64,000 bases of DNA from Pyropia yezoensis. Lineage: Eukaryota > Rhodophyta > Bangiophyceae > Bangiales > Bangiaceae. This document shows, in pieces, positions 28,249 through 38,807 of the stretch. The notes beneath the pieces are model-generated. The model was not told where the DNA came from, did no database searches, and saw only the letters and a list, made by a program, of their open reading frames with translations. Each line of letters opens with the position of its first letter. The first letter of the stretch is position 1. The DNA is taken from positions 24,216,020 through 24,280,019 of the forward strand of contig CM020620.1 of the NCBI GenBank assembly GCA_009829735.1, written 5' to 3'. A program made the translations under genes and the position numbers.

Positions 28249-31200
28249 CTACAACTTCTGCATCACTTCCAGCAGGTGGGCGACGCTTGCACGCGTCGTC
28301 GCCACGTCCGGGTGCCCCTCGCCAAGCGACGCCACCTCCGCCTCCTCGACCGCCCGGTAGAGCACCAGCGCATCTTCATACTTGCCCATCTTCTCAAGCA
28401 CTCCGGCGATGTTGTGCCGCGTCGTGGCCAAGCTCGGGTGCCCCTCGCCAAGCACCGCCACCTTCGCCTCTTCGACCGCCCGGTAGAGCACCAGCGCCTC
28501 GTCATACTTGCCCATCTTCTCCAGCACTCCGGCCAGGTTGTGCCTCGTCGTGGCCAAGGTCGGGTGCCCCTCGCCAAGCGCCGCCACCTCCGCCTCCTCG
28601 ACCGCCCGGAAGAGCACCAGCGCCTCGTCATACTTGCCCATCTGCTCCAGCACTCTAGCGATGCCGTGCCGCGTCGCGGCCAAGCTCGGGTGCCCCTCGC
28701 CAAGCGCCGCCACCTCCGCCTCCTCGACCGCCCGGTAGAGCACCAGCGCCTCGTCATACTTGCCCATCTGCTCCAGCACTCCGGCCAGGTTGTGCCTCGT
28801 CGTGGCCAAGGTCGGGTGCCCCTCGCCAAGCGCCGCCACCTCCGCCTCCTCGACCGCCCGGAAGAGCACCAGCGCCTCGTCATACTTGCCCATCTGCTCC
28901 AGCACTCTAGCGATGCCGTGCCGCGTCGTGGCCAAGCTCGGGTGCCCCTCGCCAAGCGCCGCCACCTTCGCCTCCTCAACCGCCCGGTAAAGCACCAGCG
29001 CCTCGTCATACTTGCCCATCTGCTCCAGCACTCTAGCGATGCCGTGCCGCGTCGTGGCCAAGCTCGGGTGCCCCTCGCCAAGCACCGCCACCCTCGCCTC
29101 TTCGACCGCCCGGTAGAGCACCAGCGCCTCATCATACTTGCCCATCTGCTCCAGCACTCTAGCGATGCCGTGCCGCGTCGCGGCCAAGCTCGGGTGCCCC
29201 TCGCCAAGCGCCGCCACCTTCGCCTCCTCGACCGCCCGGTAAAGCACCAGCGCCTCGTCATACTTGCCCATCTTCTCCAGCACTCCGGCCAGGTTGTGCC
29301 TCGTCGTGGCCAAGGTCGGGTGCCCCTCGCCAAGCGCCGCCACCTTCGCCTCCTCGACCGCCCGGTAGAGCACCAGCGCCTCGTCATACTTGCCCATCTG
29401 CTCCAGCACTCCGGCCAGGTTGTGCCTCGTCGTGGCCAAGGTCGGGTGCCCCTCGCCAAGCGCCGCCACCTCCGCCTCCTCGACCGCCCGGAAGAGCACC
29501 AGCGCCTCGTCATACTTGCCCATCTGCTCCAGCACTGTAGCGATGCCGTGCCGCGTCGCGGCCAAGCTCGGGTGCCCCTCGCCAAGCGCCGCCACCTTCG
29601 CCTCCTCGACCGCCCGGTAGAGCACCAGCGCCTCGTCATACTGGCCCATCTTCTCCAGCACTCCGGCCAGGTTGTGCCTCGTCTTGGCCAAGCTCGGGTG
29701 CCCCTCGCCAAGCGCCGCCACCTCCGCCTCCTCGACCGCCCGGTAGAGCACCAGCGCCTCGTCATACTTGCCCATCTCTTTCAGCACTGTAGCGATGCCG
29801 TGCCGCGTCGCGGCCAAGCTCGGGTGCCCCTCGCCAAGCGCCGCCACCTCCGCCTCCTCGACCGCCCGGAAGAGCACCAGCGCCTCGTCATACTTGCCCA
29901 TCTTCTCCAGCACTCCGGCGATGCCGTGCCGCGTCATGGCCACGTCCGGGTGCCCCTCGCCAAGCGCCGCCACCTCCGCCTCCTCGACCGCCCGGTAGAG
30001 CACCAGCGCCTCGTCATACTTGCCCATCTTCTCCAGCACTCCGGCCAGGTTGTGCCTCGTCGTGGCCAAGCTCGGGTGCCCCTCGCCAAGCGCCGCCACC
30101 TTCGCCTCCTCGACCGCCCGGTAGAGCACCAGCGCCTCGTCATACTTGCCCATCTTCTCCAGCACTCCGGCCAGGTTGTGCCTCGTCGTGGCCAAGCTCG
30201 GGTGCCCCTCGCCAAGCGCCGCCACCTTCGCCTCCTCGACCGCCCGGTAGAGCACCAGCGCCTCGTCATACTTGCCCATCTGCTCCAGCACTCCGGCCAG
30301 GTTGTGCCTCGTCGTGGCCAAGGTCGGGTGCCCCTCGCCAAGCGCCGCCACCTCCGCCTCCTCGACCGCCCGGAAGAGCACCAGCGCCTCGTCATACTTG
30401 CCCATCTGCTCCAGCACTCTAGCGATGCCGTGCCGCGTCGCGGCCAAGCTCGGGTGCCCCTCGCCAAGCGCCGCCATGTCCGCCTCCTCGACCGCCCGGA
30501 AGAGCACCAGCGCCTCGTCATACTTGCCCATCTCTTTCAGCACTGTAGCGATGCCGTGCCGCGTCGCGGCCAAGCTCGGGTGCCCCTCGCCAAGCGCCGC
30601 CACGTCCGCCTCCTCGACCGCCCGGTAGAGCACCAGCGCATCTTCATACTTGCCCATCTTCTCAAGCACTCCGGCCAGGTTGTGCCGCGTCGTGGCCAAG
30701 GTCGGGTGCCCCTCGCCAAGCGCCGCCACCTCCGCCTCCTCGACCGCCCGGTAGAGCACCAGCGCCTCGTCATACTTGCCCATCTGCTCCAGCACTCTAG
30801 CGATGCCGTGCCTCGTCGTGGCCACGTCCGGGTGCCTCTCGCCAAGCGCCGCCACCTTCGCCTCCTCGGCCGCCCGGTAGAGCACCAGCGCCTCGTCATA
30901 CTTGCCCATCTGCTCCAGCACTCCGGCCAGGTTGTGCCGCGTCGTGGCCAAGCTCGGGTGCCCCTCGCCAAGCACCGCCACCCTCGCCTCTTCGACCGCC
31001 CGGTAGAGCACCAGCGCCTCGTCATACTTGCCCATCTGCTCCAGCACTCTAGCGATGCCGTGCCTCGTCGTGGCCACGTCCGGGTGTCTCTCGCCAAGCG
31101 CCGCCACCTTCGCCTCCTCGGCCGCCCGGTAGAGCACCAGCGCCTCGTCATACTTGCCCATCTGCTCCAGCACTCCGGCCAGGTTGTGCCGCGTCGTGGC

Positions 31201-31665
31201 CAAGCTCGGGTGCCCCTCGCCAAGCACCGCCACCCTCGCCTCTTCGACCGCCCGGTAGAGCACCAGCGCCTCGTCATACTTGCCCATCTGCTCCAGCACT
31301 CTAGCGATGCCGTGCCGCGTCGCGGCCAAGCCCGGGTGCCCCTCGCCAAGCGCCGCCACGTCCGCCTCCTCGACCGCCCGGTAGAGCACCAGCGCATCTT
31401 CATACTTGCCCATCTTCTCAAGCACTCCGGCCAGGTTGTGCCGCGTCGTGGCCAAGCTCGGGTGCCCCTCGCCAAGCGCCGCCACCTCCGCCTCCTCGAC
31501 CGCCCGGTAGAGCACCAGCGCCTCGTCATACTTGCCCATCTGCTCCAGCACTGTAGCGATGCCGTGCCGCGTCGCGGCCAAGCTCGGGTGCCCCTCGCCA
31601 AGCGCCGCCACCTTCGCCTCCTCGACCGCCCGGTAGAGCACCAGCGCCTCGTCATACTTCCCCAT
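28249..31665 (-). repeat. 27 tandem 126-bp TPR-coding repeats
   Basis: There are twenty-seven contiguous 42-codon units plus four terminal codons. Each begins MGKY(D/E)(E/D)ALVL(Y/F)RAVEEA and ends near TRHxxAxVL. Units are almost identical in DNA, including third positions. Two endings alternate irregularly (HGIA(R/T)VL and HNLAGVL). The final unit diverges (RASVAHLLEVMQKL). A two-unit block with GERHPDV appears twice in a row at about 30770-31290. Confidence 0.95.
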
Positions 31666-34206
31666 GCTTGACAGCACGCCGGCAGTGTTGAACTGAGCGC
31701 TGAGCGTCATTCTGTGCGTTGGCGCGAAGAATGAGCTCACTTCGGACACGAAGGTGCGCGAACAACGCAAGGCTGCGGGCAATGCACCGGTGGCGATGTA
31801 GCAATCGCGTAATCGAGCAAGCAGATTCCACCGCGCGCTATTCTTTGATGCTTCCGGAGCTTCCGCACGAGTATCGATGACCATCTTCAACAGCAAAGCC
31901 TCAGCGTGTGTTGCGGTGACCCGGAATGGCTCCCAAGTCTTTTGATCCATGCCCGAAAAGCCATCCATGTACATAAGCAGGTCGGCAAGTAACTCGTTCG
32001 CCACGTGCTCCCGCACGTCCGTCTCCATCATCTCCAAGGCAACACTCTGCACCAGCCGGTGGATGGCCAGGAAGCCACCATCAGAGTAGGAAACAATGCC
32101 CAGTTCGTATAGCCGATCCGTTTCAGCGCCGCCGAGCAGGGCGTCCCGCGGAACTCGGTCTGGGGCCAGCAGTGCCAGCCGATTGAGCGAGGTGAGGTTC
32201 GCGTCGTCGTGCTCGAGCTCGCCAAGCAACATTAGCATGGCTATAATCACCGATTCACGACCAGCGTAATCAGGTAGCTTCTTCATCAACGCGCGCGCCG
32301 ACGTCACCTTGCCCTGCACAAGCGAGAGCACGTCGGCAAATCCCAAGCCGCTGCTCCTGGTGTAGGACGCCAGAGCATGTACAGCCAACGGGAGGTGACC
32401 CACCACATCACACAATTCCATGGCATGCCGTCTGGCGGCGCCGTCGGTCGCCTTCTGGCTCACCAACTGCAACAGCGACATCGACTCCACCATTTCAAAG
32501 GGTTTCAGCGGCAGCACGGATACGGTAGGGAATTGGCTTATATCCCGCGCGGTGAAGAGGGAGTGGCAAGCGGGACTAACCGGCACGAAATGTCTCAGGT
32601 GCAAATGGTCCTTAGCGTTGTCAAACACCAGGAGCGCGCGGATGTTGCGGCGCTCCTCCAAGTAGGTCTTGACCGACAGCGCCTGTTCGCGCCTCGACTG
32701 GCGGGGGCTGGCCGGCATGAGGACGCCTAGCAGGTTGCCAAGCCCTACCAAGTCATCTTCCAGGTCGCTGATGTGTTCTGCACGGAGCCACGCAACGACG
32801 TTGTAGAGGCCCGACTGCGCCTGCATGTTTGCCCACTTGGCCGCAAGAAGGCTTTTGCCGACGCCGGGGAGACCAGTCGATGCTACCACCGCCGCGCCTT
32901 TCGCTTGCAATGTGTTCGTCAATGCCTTCAGCGCCGCGTCGCGGCCAACAAAAAGTTCAGGCACCTCCGGCAGGTGGAAAGGCCTCACCCTCTGGTGCAC
33001 GACCGGCGCCAGGTTGCGCCACGGGGAGGTGTCGCCCAGTCGATGATGGACGGCGGACAGGAGCACTGCATGCTTGACGACCCCTCTGGAGCGCACGTGC
33101 ACAGCAAATGCTGGTCGTGGGGGGGGTCGCAGATGAATAGAAATGTGTACATGGGTGGCAGGTTGGTAACGGCGACCGGCACTTAACGGAGGCCACTCGA
33201 GTGAGAAGGCGGCGGCGTGGTTAGTCGATGAGTACCAGGGCGACACGCCTCCGAGCACTCCACGCCCAGGGTATCGCTCCCTCGCTACAGGTCACGATGG
33301 TTCAGCGACACCTATCCACGTGTGCGAGACACACCCCCACCTTGCTCCCAATACCACCCCGTCTCTTCCGTGCGCACCTACGCAATTGGCGTCAGCAAGC
33401 ATGCCGCCAGAGGAACCTGGCTTTGTCAATGCCCTGTACCGCACCTCCCACGGTGGCGGCACTGTGGACACGGATGACCCACTAGTGTCCAGCTTCCCGC
33501 GGGGATCCAGCACTACATGCGTGCTCTTCTCCGGCCAGTGCAACAACGAGCAGTTGCCATCACCACCAGTCTTTGAGGCACCCGTCGTATCCAAACAGCA
33601 CGGAACAGGCAGAGCAGGAAATCTCCGTCCCACCGGGAGGACTACAACGGCCAGGTCGGGCTGCTCGGACGCTGCGTCACCTGGGGATTTCGGGGCCAGC
33701 AGGGCGCGCGCGTCGGACAAATCCACCGTCTTGCCGCCAAGGAAGATGGCCGTCACCTTGCCCATGAGAGCCCGTTCTGCCCCTCCGTCTTCTCTAGCCA
33801 CGGCGTACTGGAGAACGTGGCGGGCCGTCACGAGCGCCGCGGTGTGGTCGTTGCGCACCACCCAACCCGTGCCCGTCGACAAGCCGCCGTCGGGCTTGTG
33901 GACGGTCAGGTGACAGATCGAATCCTTGAGTGCTTCGACCTTCCACGTCCACTCTTCGTTAATTGGATCGGCGGGAGAGCCGCGGACGATAGGAAGCACC
34001 GGTACGGCAGAGCCACCCGCTGGCGCCATGGGGCTGCTGGAGGTGCACAGCTTTTGTCGCTTCCTCGCGCGCTCGTCCATCGCCAGCGGCAAGGGGACGC
34101 CGGCCAATTCGCCCGCCGGTGCGGCACAGTCGCCCTCGGACGTGGAAAAGTCGCCCGCCGGCGCGGCAGGGTCTTTCACCGATGGGCGGCAGAAATGACC
34201 GTCCAT
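28249..34206 (-). CDS. Trypsin-like peptidase / NB-ARC / kinesin-light-chain-type TPR protein (NLR-like), probable two exons
   Basis: Exon 1 (34206-33312) starts at an ATG with G at -3 and +4. It encodes a basic NLS-like patch (RARKRQK, about 46-52) and a trypsin-like fold: H130 in VTARHVL, D184 in EQPDLAVVVLP, S266 in KPGSSGG. Exon 2 (33110-28249) encodes an NB-ARC ATPase with P-loop GLPGVGKS (378-385), LLVFDN (459-464), FTARD and GHLPLAVHAL, a winged-helix-like part, and 27 TPR units of 42 residues (781-1914). Its frame has no ATG before the P-loop, so an upstream exon is required. The proposed junction is phase-compatible and gives 1918 residues. NB-ARC/TPR proteins are STAND switches: TPRs sense, nucleotide exchange drives oligomerisation, and the N-terminal effector acts. 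Here the effector would be proteolytic. The domain reading is solid; the single-transcript claim is inference. Confidence 0.75.
33111..33311 (-). other. Proposed intron joining the peptidase and NB-ARC exons
   Basis: The minus-strand donor is TGGATAG|GTGTCGCTG at 33311, and the acceptor is CCCCCCACGACCAG|CATTTGCTG ending at 33111, after a pyrimidine-rich tract. The length is 201 bp. It removes the stop that ends the peptidase frame (33292-33294), and its phase-1 junction (ATA G|CA TTT) keeps the NB-ARC frame. Other AG acceptors exist nearby, so the exact borders are provisional. Confidence 0.5.
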
Positions 34207-34810
34207 CGCCAACCCCGCCCTTCAATCGTCACGAAGCTGTCGCCCTGATCGCCGTCCGCAGCTGGAAGGTGTGGCGCCCCCGCCGCCACGGCCGTTGTGT
34301 TCCTTGGCAGCGCTCGTCGGTACGCCGGTGGGCGGTGAGTACAGTCATGACCCGGTTGTAAGCGTCCCAGTTATATGGCACCCTGCCATATAACTGGGAG
34401 CATCGCGACCGTCCTGCTTCAATGTCTCGATCGCCAGTCTCTGCGATCGTTCGGCATACGGTGCAATCGAATGGAATGGAATTACGAGGAGAGCAAGGGG
34501 GCACGGAATCGGGGGCCACAGGTGCACCCGCCGTCGGACCCCAGCGTCGTCGACCCCAGCGACGTCGACCCCAGCGGCCACCCCCACCATCCTCACCCTG
34601 GTGCTTCTCCTACCGTTTGTATCGCACGCGCGGGCGCCGTTCGACGGTGCTGAGACAGGTCACATGCTTGGGGGGTGAATGCCGCGGGATCTGTCGTGTG
34701 CCTCACGTGGTTTCTATTTTCCGTTGTATGTTGTGGGCTAGGGTCGCCGACCATTTGTAGGTACCCCGTTCCCGTCGCTTTTTTTCTTTTTGGCGGTGTT
34801 CCTCTTCGCG
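34207..34810. promoter_or_regulatory. Upstream region of the NLR-like gene, with a perfect hairpin
   Basis: This 604-bp gap separates the NLR-like start (minus) from a weak plus-strand ORF. Its notable element is the 15-bp perfect inverted repeat at 34366-34398. A GTCGACCCCAGC microrepeat lies at about 34545-34575. No TATA box is obvious. Confidence 0.4.
34366..34398. repeat. Perfect 15-bp inverted repeat with 3-nt loop
   Basis: CCCAGTTATATGGCA (34366-34380), loop CCC, then TGCCATATAACTGGG (34384-34398). The arms are AT-rich in otherwise GC-rich DNA, 160 bp upstream of the NLR-like start codon. It could be a cruciform, a dimeric-factor binding site, or a mobile-element relic. Confidence 0.95.
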
Positions 34811-35572
34811 ATGGATATTATATATATATTCGCAATTGATATTGCCCTGTGCGCGTTTGATTTTGAGTTTGTTCTCTTGTGTGCTTGTGCTACCCTCTGC
34901 GCCTGTGTCGTAGTTGACCCCACCCCCCCCCCGGACCCTTCCCAGATCCTATCAGAATGGCAGCGTGTGGGCGATCTGGCCTCCGCGGCCGCGGCGGCCG
35001 CGGCAGAGGAGGTCTGCCCAAACCCGTCCCGTGAGACGGTGCGGGTCATCGAGATTGCCGCTCGCGCCTCAACAGCAGCCACCGCCACGGCTCTGGGGGG
35101 GGACCCCATGCACCTGTCGGACGTACCCTGGGGAGCAGGCCCCCTCAGGGAGCAGCGGACGGCGTCTGAGGCGCGAGCGGCCCCGGTCGGTCAACCTAGC
35201 TCCGGTGGGGTCGACCAGGGCAACACGCACGGTGGGCGGGGCGGCGGGGGAGCTGCTGGGACGGGTGACGGCGGAGGGGCAGAGCGGGGCGGCCAGGCGG
35301 CTGGGCGAGGCGAGCCAGGGCTGTTGAGGAGGGGGGGGCGGACGCCTTGGAGGGCATGGACGACGGCGCATCGTCCACCGGCGACAGTCAATGACCGGCT
35401 TTTCTTTTTCCATTTACGGACGTGTTCCCTGTGTGCGCCACTTCCATCAGAGGGGGGGAGTCGGGGTAGGGGCGGCAATGGTTGGGGGGGGTGGAGGAGG
35501 GGGGGCGGCACAGGTTGCAAAGGTTGGGGGGGGTGGAGGGGGGGGGGGCTGGTCCGACACAGTCACCGCTAA
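34811..35572 (+). CDS. Weak hypothetical protein with hydrophobic N-terminus
   Basis: An ATG at 34811 opens a 253-residue frame. Residues 1-38 are hydrophobic and Cys-rich (IIYIFAIDIALCAFDF, LLCACATLCACVVV) and could be a membrane anchor. Then comes an ordinary-looking stretch (DPSQILSEWQRVGDLASAAA, NPSRETVRVIEIAARAS), followed by a Gly/Arg-rich low-complexity tail. No family is recognised. The middle portion looks like real protein, but the start and tail may be chance. Confidence 0.3.
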   Translation: MDIIYIFAIDIALCAFDFEFVLLCACATLCACVVVDPTPPPDPSQILSEWQRVGDLASAAAAAAAEEVCPNPSRETVRVIEIAARASTAATATALGGDPMHLSDVPWGAGPLREQRTASEARAAPVGQPSSGGVDQGNTHGGRGGGGAAGTGDGGGAERGGQAAGRGEPGLLRRGGRTPWRAWTTAHRPPATVNDRLFFFHLRTCSLCAPLPSEGGSRGRGGNGWGGWRRGGGTGCKGWGGWRGGGLVRHSHR

Positions 35573-36019
35573 GTCGAATGGCCCGCTGCACGGATCCGCC
35601 CTGACTTGGAGTCGCCCCGGCTCGCAGCAGCAGACGTGACGTCATCCACAAACAAGTCAAGTACAGAATTGGGCCCTGCTGCATGCGGTCGACCGAACGC
35701 ATGTAGTCGAGCTCGGCCTCAGAATCACGCGATCGACAATGATTTTGGGCTTGAATTCACAGTGATCGCAATGGAAGGGGGAACGATCGCCGGCGAGCCG
35801 GCGACGTCTGGGAGCTGACGCCACGACACTGCATCGCTGGAACGGGGGCTGCAAAGAGCGCAAGGGTATATAACCGGGTCATGACTGTACGGACCGGTCT
35901 AGAATGTGCCCTCCCTGCAGCAGGTGCTCTTGCTAGGGCATGACTGCTGGCACAGAAAATCCTGCTGACACCCAGGCGCTTTCAGGGCCGTTGCTCAACT
36001 TCTGACGGTAAAATGCGTG
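35573..36019. other. Intergenic region, TATA-like element
   Basis: No gene is seen. GGGTATATAACCGGG at about 35864-35878 is TATA-box-like and faces the plus direction, but no convincing plus-strand gene follows within 200 bp. Confidence 0.35.
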
Positions 36020-36913
36020 TCAGTGTCCATAATTCATCCAAGCGATTGTCGGAGCGACAACGAGGACCTGCATCGTTGTCACGGTCCCCCCCCCTTCACA
36101 TCCTATTCGCCCCCCACGCCCTGCCGCCTCGACGGGGTCCGCCCTATCCCAGCTCTTTGGCGGCCACTCATCGCCGGACAGTGGCACAAGGGGAACGAAC
36201 CTGTTGTTGGCGTCGCGGCGGGGGAGCTTCCGCGCTCGTCGCGCAGGGACTCGCCGTCGCCGCCTCTGCTGCCAGCCGCCGGCGGCAGGCCGTGTGGGGG
36301 TCCGACGCGGCGGCCTGTACGATAGCCGCCAATGCTGGGGGGAGAGGTGGGGCCGGGGGGGAGGGTGAGGAGGACGACCCCTGTCGTCGGCGCCGCGGTC
36401 TACGTTGTGCTTTCCGCGGCGCTGCTTCTCGTTCTTGTTGCCAAGACGGTGCCGGCCGTAGGGAGTCTTGAGCGCTGGCGTAGGAGGGTTGGGTGGGAGG
36501 GGGGGGGCGCTGCTGAGCACCACCTGGTTTTCTTCAACGGCATACTCGCGCTTCATGCCCTGGGAGGCGGTGGCGACGGCAGTTACGGCGGCATCGGCGG
36601 CGGCCTGTCTGCCCTCCCTCTTGGACGAGGGGTCGACGGGGACCGCAGTTGTGGGGGGGGCGCCGTTGGCGGCATTGGCGGTGAGCCGCCCCGTCGTTGG
36701 CGTGGACGTAGCTGCTCTAGCAGGGTCGGCGGGTTTGTCGGCGGCTGTGGGCGCAGGGGTTGCGCTGAGGGCGGCGGCCGAGGCGATGGATGACACGGGG
36801 ATGCCAAAGCGGGCACAGCCATCGACAGTGGGGGAGATTGGCTCATTGAACGTGGACAGGGCTGGGGGGAGCGCGGGGCGCGGGGGGAGGCGGAGGGTTG
36901 GGATCCCCCTCAA
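36020..36913 (-). CDS. Weak hypothetical Ala/Thr/Pro-rich protein exon
   Basis: This open frame reads like protein in its upstream two thirds (LSTFNEPISPTVDGCARFGI, PVSSIASAAALSATPAP, MKREYAVEENQVVLSSAPP). No ATG starts it, so it would be an internal or terminal exon spliced from upstream. Downstream of about 36350 it becomes Arg/Pro-rich and less credible, so a donor may lie before that. There are no known domains. Confidence 0.3.
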   Translation of the reverse strand: MRGIPTLRLPPRPALPPALSTFNEPISPTVDGCARFGIPVSSIASAAALSATPAPTAADKPADPARAATSTPTTGRLTANAANGAPPTTAVPVDPSSKREGRQAAADAAVTAVATASQGMKREYAVEENQVVLSSAPPLPPNPPTPALKTPYGRHRLGNKNEKQRRGKHNVDRGADDRGRPPHPPPRPHLSPQHWRLSYRPPRRTPTRPAAGGWQQRRRRRVPARRARKLPRRDANNRFVPLVPLSGDEWPPKSWDRADPVEAAGRGGRIGCEGGGTVTTMQVLVVAPTIAWMNYGH

Positions 36914-37506
36914 GGTGGAAGCCGAGGCCGACAGACAGTGATCGCATCCGACCCTACCGGGGGGTAGGCGGCAGTGGCGACGACGGCGGTGACGCGGCCG
37001 GTGACGACGGCACTGCAGTGCCCCGCTCGCATGGCGGCGGGGGCAGCGGTTCGGGGGGGGGGGGGGGGGGCACCTACGCCCTGCAAACAGGGGTGGCCCC
37101 TAACCCAACCCCCTAACCCCAACGACGGGGCGGCCGCCTCGCGTGCCCCCCCCGCCGCAGCGGCTGCGGTCGACCAAGCCGCAGCGACGACAGGGACGCC
37201 GGCGGCGGCGGCGGTGGTGGCGGGACAGACGGCGCGCCGGCCTGCGAGGACGGCTACGACGGCGACGGCGGCGGCGGCACGTCCGTGCGCCGCTCCGACG
37301 TCTGCGTCGACGGCCACCACGCCCAACTGCACGCAAGGCCGTCCCCACCCAAAAGACCGCACCTGACACAGAGATCAGCGGCGCCTTGCCAGAACCGCAT
37401 CCCCCCTCCGACCCCCCCGTCCCCACCCCAGCCGCCCCCGCCCCCCCCGCCCCCCCCTGCACCCCCGTCGGCCCTGCCCGTCACCCACCCTCCGCCCCTC
37501 CCCACG
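36914..37506. other. GC-rich intergenic DNA with short telomere-like string
   Basis: This stretch lies beyond the thiamine-triphosphatase stop. It contains a G-run (about 37051-37069) and CCCTAACCCAACCCCCTAAC at about 37097-37118. No supported gene is seen. Confidence 0.4.
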
Positions 37507-38807
37507 TCACGATGGGAGCACCCCCGCCGCAACGAGCGCCGCGTAGTGCGCCGGCGCAATGGCGGCGAGGAGCGTCGCAAGCTTCCCCCGCGGCGCCGGC
37601 GGTGACCCCAACGGCGCCCCCCCCGCCCCCGCCGCGGGCACCAAAATGCCCCGTGCCGCCGCGACGGCGGCCAGGTCGGCGGTCGCGGCGGCCACGTCGG
37701 CGGGGGTGGCGACGAGCGTCTCGAGCTCCCCGACGGCGTACACGTAGGCGGCTTCCCCGTTGGTGGGGGACGTTGGGGGCCGGGACGGTGAACGCACGGC
37801 GGTGTCGGTGACAGTGCAAGTGACAGCGGCCGCGGCGGCCGCGGCGGCCGCGGCGGCAGGGGAGGTGTTCCCGTCCAGCGCACCGCCGGCGGCCAACCCT
37901 GGCAGCGGGGCGTCCGGGAAAGCCGCCTCATCCAGGTCTAGCCGGAACGCCCGGCCGCCGTGCGAAAAGGTGTACGACACCCGCCGCGTGACAATGGTCG
38001 CAAACGGCACGACGCCGCGGCGGGCAGCGGCCGCCGCCACCGCGTTGCCGCCGTCACTGCCGTCGCCGCAGCCGCCGCCGCCGCCGCCGCCGCCGCCGCT
38101 GCCACCACCGCCACTCACACCGCCTCCGCCGTCGCCCCAGACACCACTACCGTCGACGCCGCCGCCGCTACTGCCTCCGGCCCCGGTCGCGTCCGCGGTG
38201 ACGCCCGCCCCCCCAGGGTGGTGGTCGTCCCAACCAAGCGCCGCCAGTATCCCTGGCGAGTCCCCGTCCACCTCAACATAGGCCTGCGCCCCCCCCCCCC
38301 CCCCGGCGCACCACCGGCGGCAGCCGCCGCCGTCGCCGCCGCCGCCGCCGCCGCAGCCGGCAGCGGGTGCTTGAGCTGCCATCCCCCGTTGCGGGTGCGG
38401 AGCCACGTGTCCGCGACGGTCAGCGCCCACGCCGGGTCGTCATAGTAGACGTCGACGAGCGTGGCCGCCGCCGCCGCGGGGGGACCGACGCCGTCGAGGA
38501 GGCGGCGGCGGGCGGCCCCGGCGGGGGGCACCACAAACTTGAGCTCCACCTCGATGAGCGGCGCGGGTGGGCGGCCGCCGGGAGGGCCAGCCGCCGGGGA
38601 AGGGGGGGGGGTGCTGCCGCCCATGGGGGGCGGCGGGGGGGGGGGGCGGCGGCCGCGGCCGCGGCCGCGGCCGTGGCCGCAGCGGGGGGGGGCGCCGCCC
38701 GCCAGCCAGGGGGACACGGCCACCGCCCGGCCTGCCAGGCGCGGGGGGTGGGGGGGGGCGGTGACAAACGCCAGGCCCGCCAACGTCACCGCGGGGGAGG
38801 CGCACAT
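37507..38807 (-). pseudogene. THTPA: Thiamine-triphosphatase (CYTH domain), frame broken at a C16 run
   Basis: CYTH-fold thiamine-triphosphatase hydrolyses thiamine triphosphate to the diphosphate using divalent metal inside a beta tunnel. The ExExK signature is intact (LIEVELKF, about residue 84). Next come LVDVYYDDPAWALTVADTWLRTRNGGWQLKHP, then VPFATIVTRRVSYTF, FRLDLDEAAFPDAP, a YAVGELETLV acidic strand pair, and a C-terminal KLATLLAAIAPAHYAALV helix matching the animal enzyme order. The first half is in the frame of the ATG at 38807 and the second half ends at 37507. They are offset by one base across the plus-strand C16 run 38289-38304 (a Gly run when translated). A homopolymer length error or polymorphism is likelier than true decay. 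Ala/Gly-rich insertions lie after QLKHP and before VPFATI. The N-terminal ~80 residues may be a presequence. Confidence 0.8.

Noticed and set aside
28249..31665. Repeat array as CRISPR or satellite
   Set aside because: The 126-bp period is exactly 42 codons and encodes canonical TPRs in a single open frame.
28276..31671. 1131-residue open frame antisense to the TPR array
   Set aside because: It is the repeat read backwards: His/Arg/Leu-rich 42-residue repeats with no domain, fully explained by the minus-strand TPR gene.
34206..34212. Non-ATG starts for the peptidase and NB-ARC frames
   Set aside because: Frames extend to TTG (34212) or GTG (33258), but a eukaryotic gene should start at ATG. 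34206 fits, and the NB-ARC frame is best read as an internal exon.
37097..37118. Telomere-like CCCTAACCC string
   Set aside because: Only two imperfect units inside C-rich DNA; not enough for an interstitial telomere.
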